Source of the DNA: Nitrospira defluvii
GTDB taxonomy: Bacteria > Nitrospirota > Nitrospiria > Nitrospirales > Nitrospiraceae
Length of the DNA: 64,000 nt
Direction of reading: 5' to 3'
NCBI GenBank assembly: GCA_011525625.1
Contig: WYAX01000013.1
Span: 1-64,000, forward strand
Shown here: one piece after another, positions 49,561 to 58,873 of the stretch
Position numbering within the stretch: the stretch's first letter is position 1
Layout of the letters: each line of letters starts with the position of its first letter
Notes under the pieces: generated by a model
Database searches by the model: none
What the model saw: only the letters and a program-made list of their open reading frames with translations
Told to the model about the DNA's origin: nothing
Made by a program: the position numbers and the translations under genes

Positions 49561-51315
49561 GTGACTCAAGGGATCATTCAGGATAAAGTGAGTGCAGCGT
49601 TGACCGGAGCGTTGCTCTCTGCCAGAGAAAAAGGCCTTCTCAATCTTGAGTCGTTGCCGCCTGTGCATTTGGAGGCCCCGAAGCGGCCAGAATGGGGAGA
49701 TGTTTCCTGTACCGTTGCGATGTCTCTCTCTGCCTCGGAACGCAAAGCGCCCTTTGAAATCGCGCAGATCATACTCGATCATATTGAGCATCGAGATTCA
49801 TTGTTCGCCAGGGCTGAAATTGTGCGGCCAGGATTTCTCAATCTGACCGTTCAACCGGGGCTGTGGAAGGAAGTGCTGCATCAGATTGAAGCGCAGGGTG
49901 AGCAGTATGGACACAGTCAGCTAGGGCGAGGGCGGCGGGTCTTGGTGGAATATGTCAGTGCCAATCCGACCGGCCCCCTGCACGTGGGCCATGGGCGAGG
50001 TGCTGCCGTAGGGCAGGCGCTGGTCGGCCTGCTGAGGGCGACCGGTCATGATGTAGCGAGTGAATACTACATCAATGACGCGGGACGACAGATGAAACTG
50101 CTCGGGGCGTCCGTCCTGGCACGCTACCGGGAATCGTGCGGGCAAACGGTTTCGTTTCCGGATGATGGGTACCAAGGGGAATATATTCGCGCAGTTGCGG
50201 AACGGGTGAAGGCCGAACGGGGGGCAGCCCTGTTGTCGCTTCCCGTCGAGGACGCCGAACGGCAAAGCAGAGAGTTTGCCTATCGAGAGCTGTTGGCGCT
50301 GATTCGGCAGGACTTGGAACGATTTGGGATCAGTTTCGAGTCCTGGTTCAGCGAGGCCTCGCTGTTGTCGTCCGGTGCAGTTGAACAGGTGCTCGCTGAA
50401 CTAAAGACCAAAGAACTCCTATTCGATCAAGACGGCGCGCAATGGTTTCGCTCTTCGGCGTTTGGCGACGAAAAAGATCGGGTGGTTCGGAAGCAGGAGG
50501 GTGAGTATACGTATTTGGCTTCTGACATTGCGTACCATCGCGACAAGCTACGCCGAGGGTTTGATCTCCTCGTCGATGTATGGGGGGCGGATCACCATGG
50601 CTATATTCCACGCATGCAAGCGGTGGTGCAGGCCTATGGGCATCCGAAGGAACGGCTTCGTGTCGTCCTGGTGCAAATGGTCAATCTCTTGCGCGGCGGT
50701 CGAAAGGTGGAGATGTCCAAACGGGCCGGAGAATTCATCACTCTTCGGGAAGTTATGGATGAAGTTGGGGCAGACGCAGCCAAGTTTTTTTTCCTCATGC
50801 GCGATTCCAGCACCCACTTGGATTTTGATTTGGAGCTGGCCAAGCAGCAGTCACAGGAAAACCCGGTGTACTACGTCCAATATGCGCATGCAAGGATCGC
50901 CAGCCTCCTGCGTGTGGCCGCTTCGCGGGGCATTGAGTGTCCTCGTCCGAGTCGGGCCACGCTGGAGCTGTTGGAAGATCCGGACGAACTTGCGCTCATT
51001 CGAAAGTTATCCGCGTTTCCAGTGGTGATGGAGGCCAGCGCCGGGGAGCTGGAACCGCATCGTATGGCCTACTATCTTCGTGAGCTGGCGGGCATGGTGC
51101 ATCCCTTTTATAACAAACATCGGATTCTTCCTCCGGCTCCGGACAGTGAGCCATCTGCAGCGATCTTGCCGGACTCGGCGCCCACTCCAAATCGGGGGAC
51201 CGATACGATCCCGCCTGGTCTGACCGGGGCCCGGTTAGCGCTGATGTGGGCGGTGCAGCAGGTAGTCCGAAATGGGTTGAACGTGCTGGGTGTCTCAGCC
51301 CCGGAGCAGATGTAG
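49561..51315 (+). CDS. argS: arginyl-tRNA synthetase
   Basis: A 584-residue class I synthetase: N-terminal Add-1 domain, HIGH-type motif in VSANPTGPLHVGHGRGAAVG, ADHHGYIPRM, KMSKS-like VEMSKRAGEF and a C-terminal DALR domain ending in ALMWAVQQVVRNGLNVLGV. A proline- and serine-rich stretch of about 30 residues (PAPDSEPSAAILPDSAPTP) interrupts the DALR domain. Start is GTG 49561 with GAGGAG upstream. It begins the argS-tgt-yajC-secD-secF run. Confidence 0.97.
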   Translation: MTQGIIQDKVSAALTGALLSAREKGLLNLESLPPVHLEAPKRPEWGDVSCTVAMSLSASERKAPFEIAQIILDHIEHRDSLFARAEIVRPGFLNLTVQPGLWKEVLHQIEAQGEQYGHSQLGRGRRVLVEYVSANPTGPLHVGHGRGAAVGQALVGLLRATGHDVASEYYINDAGRQMKLLGASVLARYRESCGQTVSFPDDGYQGEYIRAVAERVKAERGAALLSLPVEDAERQSREFAYRELLALIRQDLERFGISFESWFSEASLLSSGAVEQVLAELKTKELLFDQDGAQWFRSSAFGDEKDRVVRKQEGEYTYLASDIAYHRDKLRRGFDLLVDVWGADHHGYIPRMQAVVQAYGHPKERLRVVLVQMVNLLRGGRKVEMSKRAGEFITLREVMDEVGADAAKFFFLMRDSSTHLDFDLELAKQQSQENPVYYVQYAHARIASLLRVAASRGIECPRPSRATLELLEDPDELALIRKLSAFPVVMEASAGELEPHRMAYYLRELAGMVHPFYNKHRILPPAPDSEPSAAILPDSAPTPNRGTDTIPPGLTGARLALMWAVQQVVRNGLNVLGVSAPEQM

Positions 51316-51327
51316 GACTGCCATCAC

Positions 51328-52485
51328 ATGCTGTCGTTTCGAATTACTCATGAAGAGGCAAGCGGAAGGGCTCGGGTTGGTGTTCTGACCACGTCGCGTA
51401 GTGAGGTCGCGACGCCTGCCTTCATGCCGGTGGGGTCACTAGGGAACGTACGAAGTGTGGATGGTGAGGAGCTGCTCAAGATGGGCTACGGGCTCATCTT
51501 GAACAACGCCTATCATCTCTACCTGCGTCCAGGGCACAAAATCGTCGAGGAACTGGGTGGCGTGCACCGCTTTACGGCCTGGCCAGGATCGATCCTGACC
51601 GATAGCGGCGGGTTTCAAGTGTTTAGTTTGGCCAAGTTTTGCAAGGTGACGGATGAAGGCGTGATCTTTCAATCTCACATCGACGGGTCTTCTCGGTTTA
51701 TCAGCCCGGAAACGTCGATTGAGATTCAGGAAGCGTTGGGTGCCGACATCATCATGGCGTTCGATCACGTCGTTGCCTTGCCGTCGTCGCTGGATCAAGT
51801 GCGTGACGCCTCCAACCGGACTTCGCTCTGGGCGCGTCGCTGTGTGGCTGCAAAACGCCGGACCGATCAATCATTGTTCGGGATCGTTCAGGGCGGATTG
51901 GATCGATGTCTACGAGTGGAGTCGGCACGCGATTTAGTGTCGGTCGGGTTTGATGGGTATGCCGTCGGTGGCTTGTCGGTGGGGGAGGACAAGGCCGACA
52001 TGTACGCCATGCTGGATGTGACGGTGCCGGAGCTGCCCACCCATAAACCACGGTATCTGATGGGCGTCGGCATGCCGGAGGATTTGGTGGAAGGGGTGGC
52101 GCGCGGGATTGATATGTTCGACTGTGTCGTCCCCTCGCGTCACGGTCGCACGGGCTGGCTCTTTACCTCCTTCGGGCGAGTCGTGATTAAGCAGGCCCGG
52201 TATGCCCGGGATGAGCAACCGATTGATCCGACCTGCGGCTGCCCTGTCTGCACGCGATACACACGAGCCTACCTCCATCATTTATTTGGGATCAAAGAAA
52301 TGTTAGGGGCTCGTCTCAACACGATTCATAATTTGTGGTTTTTTGCGAAGCTGATGGAGGAGATCCGCAGCGCCGTGCGGGGTGGAACCTTTCAAGAATT
52401 TCGTCGAGAATTTCATCGGACTTATGTCGTGGACCGGCCTGGCGGTGAAAGTGGGTCGGATCTCCAGAATACGAACGTGTCTTAA
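51328..52485 (+). CDS. tgt: queuine tRNA-ribosyltransferase
   Basis: A 385-residue protein with the catalytic motifs LTDSGGFQVFSL, DHVVALPSS, VQGGLD, GGLSVGE and FDCVVPSRHGR, and the zinc site CGCPVCTRYTRAYLHHL. It exchanges guanine for preQ1 at the tRNA wobble position in the queuosine pathway. It follows argS by 12 bp and precedes yajC by 23 bp; the tgt-yajC-secDF order is common in bacteria. Confidence 0.97.
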   Translation: MLSFRITHEEASGRARVGVLTTSRSEVATPAFMPVGSLGNVRSVDGEELLKMGYGLILNNAYHLYLRPGHKIVEELGGVHRFTAWPGSILTDSGGFQVFSLAKFCKVTDEGVIFQSHIDGSSRFISPETSIEIQEALGADIIMAFDHVVALPSSLDQVRDASNRTSLWARRCVAAKRRTDQSLFGIVQGGLDRCLRVESARDLVSVGFDGYAVGGLSVGEDKADMYAMLDVTVPELPTHKPRYLMGVGMPEDLVEGVARGIDMFDCVVPSRHGRTGWLFTSFGRVVIKQARYARDEQPIDPTCGCPVCTRYTRAYLHHLFGIKEMLGARLNTIHNLWFFAKLMEEIRSAVRGGTFQEFRREFHRTYVVDRPGGESGSDLQNTNVS

Positions 52486-52508
52486 CGGCAGAGCAGGCGA
52501 GGCAGGGT

Positions 52509-52829
52509 ATGTGGGATTCTGTAGCGTGGGCGCAGGGGACATCGGGTAGTGCAGGCGCGGGCGGCGGCCTCTTGTCGCTGGTTCCCTTCGTCCTCATTTT
52601 TGTCATTTTTTACTTTATGCTGATTCTGCCGCAGCAAAAACGTCGAAAGCAGGCGGACGCGATGCTCGCCGCTCTGAAGAAGGGTGACAAGGTGGTCACG
52701 GCCTCGGGCATCTGGGGGACCATCACTAACATGGGGAAAGAGACCGTGACGCTGCAAATCGCGGACACGACCAAAATCAAAATTCAAAAGGAACATATTG
52801 CTCGGTTGCGTGGTGACGAAGAGGATTGA
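52509..52829 (+). CDS. yajC: SecDF-associated protein YajC
   Basis: A 106-residue protein with one transmembrane helix (LLSLVPFVLIFVIFYFMLIL) followed by the conserved PQQKRRKQADAMLAALKKGD and an OB-like tail. YajC is the small inner-membrane partner of the SecD-SecF complex. AGGCAGGG lies upstream of the ATG. Confidence 0.95.
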   Translation: MWDSVAWAQGTSGSAGAGGGLLSLVPFVLIFVIFYFMLILPQQKRRKQADAMLAALKKGDKVVTASGIWGTITNMGKETVTLQIADTTKIKIQKEHIARLRGDEED

Positions 52830-52864
52830 CACCTGCGAATGAGACGGGAAGGATTGGCGGACGT

Positions 52865-54514
52865 ATGAAAAAAGTCGGTGGACGGTTGTTGGCTTTAGTG
52901 ACGCTGGTGGTCGTGTCGATCATCTTTTTCTTGCCCTCCTACCAACCGCTGTACAAGGAATTGCCGCGGTGGATTCGTGAAGTGCTGCCGGACAAGGGCA
53001 TTACCCTGGGCTTGGACCTGCAAGGCGGGATTCACCTCGTGCTTGAAGTGGAAGAGGATCGGGCGGTCGAAATTGCCGTGGAACGGACGGCTGCGGGGCT
53101 TCAGGATCTGCTCGTGGAGAAGAAAATTCCTGCGGAATCGGTGAAACGGACCGGTTCGTCGCAGATCACGATCGGGTTTCAAAATGCCGAATTGAAGGCC
53201 CAAGTACAGAAACTGTTGGACGACTTTCCGACGTATGTAGAAGCTGAGTCGGCCGGTTCGGCCGGTACGGTGGTGTGGGGTTTGCGGGAGGCGGAGATCA
53301 AACGGATCAAGGATTCCGCGATCAATCAGGCATTGGAAACGATTCGCAATCGTATCGACCAATTCGGTGTGGCGGAACCTTTGATTCAACGGCAGGGGCT
53401 GAAACAGGTCGTCGTGCAGCTACCTGGAATCAAGGATGCCAAGTTGGCGAAGGATCTGATCAAACAAACCGCGCTGCTCGAATTCAAACTATTGGATGAC
53501 GAAAATCAGCTCAAGTTGGACCTGCCGGGCCGCGTACAGAAAGGGAAGGAGCGAGAAGAAGCGTTTCTGAAGCAGATTGAGGGTAAGGTTCCGGAAGGCG
53601 ATCAGATTCTCTTTGAGCGCATCGTCGAAAAGGAGAGCGGACAAGAATGGCTGGCTCCCTATCTGGTGAAGAAACGGGTCATGCTGGCCGGCGATGTGTT
53701 GAGCGATGCGCGGGTTTCCATCGGACAGTTCAATGAGCCCTATGTGTCTGTGACCTTTGATGCGAAAGGCGCTCGGGAGTTCGATCGGATCACGGGCGAG
53801 AACGTCAAGAAGCGCATGGCGATCGTGCTCGACAATACCATCTACTCGGCGCCGGTCATTCAGGAGCGTATCAGCGGCGGTCGAGCCCAGATTACCGGAA
53901 CCTTTTCGATGGAGGAGGCGAACAATCTGTCGATCGTGCTTCGGGCCGGTGCGTTGCCTGCGCCGCTGAAGATCATTCAGGATCTCACCGTTGGCCCTTC
54001 GCTGGGGCAGGACTCAATCGAAAAAGGCATCAAGGCGACGCTTTTTGCGGGCCTCCTTGTGATCGTCTTCATGGCCCTCTATTACCGGTTGTCTGGGGTG
54101 ATCGCGAATTTTGCGTTGATGCTGAATCTCATCTGCCTGATCGGATCCTTGGCGGCGTTGAATGCGACGCTGACCTTGCCTGGTATTGCCGGTATCATTC
54201 TGACGATCGGCATGGGGGTCGACTCCAACGTCTTGATCTTTGAGCGTATCCGTGAAGAGCTTCGACAGGGCAAAGCGGTACGTGTGGCGATTGATGCGGG
54301 GTATGACAAGGCCTTATTGACGATCGTCGATTCGCACGTGACGACGTTGATCACCGGCTTTGCGCTGTTTCTCTTTGGTACCGGGCCGATTAAGGGATTC
54401 GCTGTGACCTTGTGCCTCGGCATCGCCATCAATCTGTTTACGGCGTTGGTCGGCACGAAGGTGATTTTCGATCTCTTCAATCAGCGCAAGAAAATTGAGC
54501 AACTCAGTATCTAA
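52865..54514 (+). CDS. secD: protein translocase subunit SecD
   Basis: A 549-residue RND-family protein: N-terminal helix (LLALVTLVVVSIIFFLPS), periplasmic P1 domain with LGLDLQGGIHLVLEVE, and C-terminal helices with GMGVDSNVLIFERIREELR and GTGPIKGFAVTLCLG. It uses the proton gradient to pull translocated proteins through SecYEG. ATG 52865 is chosen over a TTG at 52826 that overlaps yajC; GGAAGG and GGCGGA lie upstream. Confidence 0.95.
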   Translation: MKKVGGRLLALVTLVVVSIIFFLPSYQPLYKELPRWIREVLPDKGITLGLDLQGGIHLVLEVEEDRAVEIAVERTAAGLQDLLVEKKIPAESVKRTGSSQITIGFQNAELKAQVQKLLDDFPTYVEAESAGSAGTVVWGLREAEIKRIKDSAINQALETIRNRIDQFGVAEPLIQRQGLKQVVVQLPGIKDAKLAKDLIKQTALLEFKLLDDENQLKLDLPGRVQKGKEREEAFLKQIEGKVPEGDQILFERIVEKESGQEWLAPYLVKKRVMLAGDVLSDARVSIGQFNEPYVSVTFDAKGAREFDRITGENVKKRMAIVLDNTIYSAPVIQERISGGRAQITGTFSMEEANNLSIVLRAGALPAPLKIIQDLTVGPSLGQDSIEKGIKATLFAGLLVIVFMALYYRLSGVIANFALMLNLICLIGSLAALNATLTLPGIAGIILTIGMGVDSNVLIFERIREELRQGKAVRVAIDAGYDKALLTIVDSHVTTLITGFALFLFGTGPIKGFAVTLCLGIAINLFTALVGTKVIFDLFNQRKKIEQLSI

Positions 54515-54702
54515 TCGGACCGAGGTGTTCCGATTCCGGAAGGTGGTCGGGACACTGTTCTGGCGAATAGGCATAGCAATCGCAGTCACAGAATGTTCGA
54601 TGTGTCCGTCCCGCGAGGCATTTCGCATGAATGCCGCGAGGCGCTGGGAGGGCAGGGGCACGCTGGATGACAGGGTGAGCATTCTGCTAGGAGGGAGTTG
54701 GC

Positions 54703-55620
54703 ATGTTCGAGGTCTTGGGAAAAACGAATATCGATTTTATGGGGAAGCGAACCATCTCGTTTGCCATCTCCGGCATCCTCGCCTTTCTGGGAATCATCGC
54801 GGTGCTTCAAATCGGGCGTGGGGCGGCGAATCTGGGAATCGATTTTGCGGGTGGGACGGCGGTCCAGCTCAAGTTTGATCAATCGATCAGGATCGATGAA
54901 GCGCGACGCGCGCTGGAACACAACGGGTTGGGCTCTGCCGAATTGCAAGAATTTACGCAGGACAACAAGTTGCTCATTCGGGTGAAAGCGTCGACGACCA
55001 TCGAGGAGAAGGTTGCGGAGCGGGTCATGGCCGTGTTCAGCAAAGAGTTTCCCGGAAACAAGTTCGTCGTGGATTCCAGCATGGAGATCGGTCCGACGAT
55101 CGGGAGAAAGCTGCAAGAAGATGCCATGATTGCGGTGTTGATCTCCTTCGTCGGAATCGTGTTGTACATCGCGGTCAGGTTCGAGCTGCGATTCGGGGTG
55201 GCGGCCGCCTTGGCGACGTTTCACGATGTGCTGGCGGTGCTGGGCGTGTTCTACGTGTTGGATAAAGAGATTACGTTGTTGGTTGTCACGGCGTTGCTGA
55301 CGTTGGCGGGGTACTCGTTGACGGATACCGTCGTTGTGTTCGACCGGATCCGCGAGAATCTTCGCGCCCGTCGCCGCGAGGACGAGGAAACGATCATCAA
55401 TGCGGCTATTAATCAGGTGCTGAGTCGAACCATCGTGACCAGTCTCACCGTCGTGATCGTGCTCATTCCGCTGGTCTTGGCGGGGGCTGAAGTGTTGCAT
55501 GATTTTTCGTTGGCCCTGCTCGGAGGCGTCATATTCGGCACCTATTCCTCCGTCTTCGTAGCAAGCCCGTTGCTGCTGCTCTGGCCCGGTAGCGCCGGGA
55601 GCCTCCTGAAGCGTCGCTAG
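54703..55620 (+). CDS. secF: protein translocase subunit SecF
   Basis: A 305-residue partner of SecD with an N-terminal helix (ISFAISGILAFLGIIAVLQ), LGIDFAGGTAVQLKF and the C-terminal segment LTLAGYSLTDTVVVFDRIRE. GGAGG lies 7 bases before the ATG. A 188-bp gap separates it from secD; I saw no gene in it. Confidence 0.96.
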   Translation: MFEVLGKTNIDFMGKRTISFAISGILAFLGIIAVLQIGRGAANLGIDFAGGTAVQLKFDQSIRIDEARRALEHNGLGSAELQEFTQDNKLLIRVKASTTIEEKVAERVMAVFSKEFPGNKFVVDSSMEIGPTIGRKLQEDAMIAVLISFVGIVLYIAVRFELRFGVAAALATFHDVLAVLGVFYVLDKEITLLVVTALLTLAGYSLTDTVVVFDRIRENLRARRREDEETIINAAINQVLSRTIVTSLTVVIVLIPLVLAGAEVLHDFSLALLGGVIFGTYSSVFVASPLLLLWPGSAGSLLKRR

Positions 55621-55622
55621 GT

Positions 55623-55642
55623 CCCGGCTCTTTTGAGCCGGG
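55623..55642 (+). terminator. hairpin after secF
   Basis: CCCGGCTC (55623-55630) and GAGCCGGG (55635-55642) form a perfect 8-bp stem with a TTTT loop directly after the secF stop. There is no T tract, so termination may be partial. Confidence 0.5.
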
Positions 55643-55696
55643 CCTGGGGGTCCGCCTCCTGTTGTGCGAGGGCCGTTAGCCGGAGTCGCCGCACGC

Positions 55697-58600
55697 ATGC
55701 TCCTCTGGAGCCGGTCACACAGTCTCCAGCGAAAGATCATCACAGCCATCGTGATGGTCGGTCTTCTGCCGTTAGGTCTGTCTCTCGTCCTGACCTACAT
55801 CGAGGAACGCCGGGCATTACGCGAAACCATCGGCGCCAACTTCAAGGAAGTGGCGGTCGAGGCCGCCCGGCGGATCGAGATGCAGGTCACGCGCGGCATT
55901 AATGAAGCGCAACAACTCGCCGCCACGCCGTTCCTCCGTACCTCTGTGAGCGAATCCAACCGCACCTATGCCGACAAGGACGAAAAAACCGTCCAGTCCA
56001 TGATCAAGGCATGGCAGCAGCGCTGGCGTCAGCGGGATAAGCAAAGCGAGTTCCCGCTGTTCATCAACCGCATTGTGACCAACTATCTGATTCGGTGGCA
56101 TGACATCCGCAAGTCCGATTACGTCGGCATTTTTGTTACGGACAATCGCGGTGCGCTGGTTGTCAGTTCCATACCACAAGTCGAGTACTACCACGGGAAG
56201 GCGGCGTGGTGGCAGGCTGTCATGAAGCGGAATACGGGGGAGGTGTTCGTCAGCGACATCTTTTTCGATCCTGCCTTCGGAACCCATGTGGTCAACGTGT
56301 CCGCTCCGATCATCGACGATGAGCAGCATACGACGATCGGCGCCGTCACGATTCTCTTGCGTCGGGAGACATTGTTCCATTCCGTCTCCGAGGCCACGGT
56401 GGGGAAGACGGGGCATGCCATGCTGTTGAGCTCGGACGGGGTTCCGCTTGTGTGTCCGATCCTCTCGCCCGAAGAGCATGTGGTGAAACCGGAATTGGTG
56501 AGAGCGATCAGCGGACATGCGGCCGGATGGACGACGGTGGCGAATGATTCGCATGGCGGGGAGAATTCCATCGTCGGATTCGCACCGGTTCGCCTCGGAG
56601 GGGAGTTGACGCCGGAGAGCTTGGGTGGCAACGGCTGGGTGGCATTCGTCCGCCAGGACCCGGCCGAGTCCTATGCCCCGCTCGAACGGCTCGTGGTGCA
56701 GGTGACGGTGTATGGGCTCGGCGTCTTCGCGGTGCTGCTGCTCACAGGCCTGACCGTTGCGCGAAGAATCGCCCGTCCGATCAGCTTGTTGCATGAGGGG
56801 GTCCAACGAATCGGGAGCGGGCGCCTAGATCAGCAGCTGGACCTGAAGACCGGCGATGAAATCGAGCAACTTGCTGAGGCATTCAACAAAATGGCGGTGA
56901 ATTTGCGCGTCTCGTTCGAACAGATCGAACAGCGAATGGAGGATGTGCGGCGCCTCGAAGCACGGTATCGAGATCTGATCGAGCATTCACCCGAGATGAT
57001 CTACCAGTTGAACAAGGCCGGCCGGTTCGTGCATGTCAATCAAACCGGGCTGGACAAACTCGGGTATACCCTGGAGGAAATGCTCCAGATGCGTCTGTGG
57101 GACCTGGTTCCCAAGGGGCGAGAAACTGAGGTGTTGGCCTATCTCGAGCGATTGGTATCACAGGGGCGTAGTACGATTGAGACCGTGTTTGTGGCGGCTG
57201 ACGGCCGTCCGATCGATGTCGAGATTCATGCGACCGCGTTGTTCGAGAGCGGAGGAGGACTCGTCCATTCCCGGGCATTTGTACGCGACGTGACGGAAAG
57301 GCGCCTGTTGGAGGAGCAGGTGCACCGGTACACGACGCGGCTCGAACAGGCGGTCAATGAACGGACTCAGCAGTTGGTGGCGTCACAGGAGCGGTATAAG
57401 GCGCTGTTCGATTTAGTGGCAGACTCCGTCTTTATGGTGGGAGAGGACGGCGTCATCGTGGCCGTGAATAAACGGGAGGAGCAGGCGCTGGGATACTCCG
57501 AGCAGCAGATAGTGGGGCGCAGCATTCTGGATGTGGTGCTCCCCACTCATCATGACGACATGCGGGCCCTGCTTGCGAAGATTCATGCCGGCGAACGCCA
57601 GGTGCCGACGCAGGAAGTCACTGTGCGCGATGCTGCCGGTAAGGAGGCCCCGGTCGAAATGGACCTGATTCTGGTGCGTGGCAGCGACCATACTTGGGTG
57701 ATGGTCCAGCTGCGTGACATCACCGACCGGAAGCGTCTCGAACGGCAAATGCACACCTACCAGCAGGAGTTGGAGGCCAAGGTCAGTGAGCGTACGAGGG
57801 AGATTGAAGAAACCAAGCAGTACCTAGAAAATCTTCTAGAGAATGCGAACGATGTCATCTATACGCTTGATAGCGAGCAGTGTTTCACCTATGTGAACAG
57901 CAAAATCTTGTCATGGGGATATGCAAAAGAGGATCTTCTCGGGCGGCCCTATCTGGCGTTGCTCTCGAAGCGTCATCGCGGGCGTCGACTGAAGTCGACA
58001 CTGGATATCGGTGTCAAGCAGGTCTACGAAGTTGAGGTGTTGACCAAATCGGGTGAGCCTCGCTCGGTGATGGTCAGTGTGTCGCCTCTCCACGGCGTGG
58101 ACGGGGAGATTTTGGGCGTGTTGGGGATTGCCCGAGACATGACAGAGACGAAGAAGCTGGAGCAGCAGATCAGGAACTCCGAGAAGCTGGCTTCGGTCGG
58201 AAAGCTGGCAGCGGGGGTGGCGCATGAGATTAACAACCCTTTGGGTGGTATCCTGAATTGCCTCTACAACATGCGCAAGGGAACGCTCTCTCCGGCCCGC
58301 CAGGAAGAGTACCTGGCGTCGATGGAGGATGGGTTGCGTCGTGTTCAGCGGATTGTTCGCCAGCTCCTCGATTTCTCCCAGCAGCACAGTCCTGAGCTGG
58401 CGTTGGCCGACATCAATCAGGTTGTCAATCGCGTGTTGTTGCTGACGGATCATCTGCTCGTGCCCCATCGTGTGCATCTTGAAACGGATTTAGCCCCCGA
58501 TCTGCCGGAGATCATGATTGACCGGCATATGATGGAGCAGGTGCTGATGAATCTCGTGCTGAACGCGATTCAGGCCATGCGTAGCGGCGGCGTACTGACG

Positions 58601-58873
58601 ATCAGCACGATTGTGGAGGAAGCCCATTGTCTGGTTCGCGTTCGGGATTCCGGGTGTGGCATTTCTTCGTCCGTTTTGCCGCGGATCTTCGATCCCTTCT
58701 TTACCACGAAGAACGAAGGCGAGGGGACCGGGCTCGGGCTTTCCGTCAGTTTGGGCATCGTAGAGCGCCACGGGGGTCGGATTATGGTTGAGAGCGAAGT
58801 CGGGAAGGGGACTACATTTACGGTGTCGATTCCGCTGTCGACTGAACGTTATGCCATTGGGAGGTTTTCGTGA
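55697..58873 (+). CDS. multi-PAS membrane sensor histidine kinase
   Basis: A 1058-residue NtrB-like kinase. Two membrane helices (IVMVGLLPLGLSLVL and VYGLGVFAVLLLTGLTV) flank a periplasmic dCache-like sensor of about 290 residues. A HAMP domain, three PAS domains (starting near IEHSPEMIYQLN, LVADSVFMVGEDG and LENANDVIYTLD), a short coiled coil, the H-box VAHEINNPLGG (H843) and an HATPase domain (DSGCGISS, GEGTGLGLSVS) follow. It overlaps the response regulator gene by 4 bp. Start is the ATG at 55697; a GTG at 55664 is possible. Confidence 0.93.
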   Translation: MLLWSRSHSLQRKIITAIVMVGLLPLGLSLVLTYIEERRALRETIGANFKEVAVEAARRIEMQVTRGINEAQQLAATPFLRTSVSESNRTYADKDEKTVQSMIKAWQQRWRQRDKQSEFPLFINRIVTNYLIRWHDIRKSDYVGIFVTDNRGALVVSSIPQVEYYHGKAAWWQAVMKRNTGEVFVSDIFFDPAFGTHVVNVSAPIIDDEQHTTIGAVTILLRRETLFHSVSEATVGKTGHAMLLSSDGVPLVCPILSPEEHVVKPELVRAISGHAAGWTTVANDSHGGENSIVGFAPVRLGGELTPESLGGNGWVAFVRQDPAESYAPLERLVVQVTVYGLGVFAVLLLTGLTVARRIARPISLLHEGVQRIGSGRLDQQLDLKTGDEIEQLAEAFNKMAVNLRVSFEQIEQRMEDVRRLEARYRDLIEHSPEMIYQLNKAGRFVHVNQTGLDKLGYTLEEMLQMRLWDLVPKGRETEVLAYLERLVSQGRSTIETVFVAADGRPIDVEIHATALFESGGGLVHSRAFVRDVTERRLLEEQVHRYTTRLEQAVNERTQQLVASQERYKALFDLVADSVFMVGEDGVIVAVNKREEQALGYSEQQIVGRSILDVVLPTHHDDMRALLAKIHAGERQVPTQEVTVRDAAGKEAPVEMDLILVRGSDHTWVMVQLRDITDRKRLERQMHTYQQELEAKVSERTREIEETKQYLENLLENANDVIYTLDSEQCFTYVNSKILSWGYAKEDLLGRPYLALLSKRHRGRRLKSTLDIGVKQVYEVEVLTKSGEPRSVMVSVSPLHGVDGEILGVLGIARDMTETKKLEQQIRNSEKLASVGKLAAGVAHEINNPLGGILNCLYNMRKGTLSPARQEEYLASMEDGLRRVQRIVRQLLDFSQQHSPELALADINQVVNRVLLLTDHLLVPHRVHLETDLAPDLPEIMIDRHMMEQVLMNLVLNAIQAMRSGGVLTISTIVEEAHCLVRVRDSGCGISSSVLPRIFDPFFTTKNEGEGTGLGLSVSLGIVERHGGRIMVESEVGKGTTFTVSIPLSTERYAIGRFS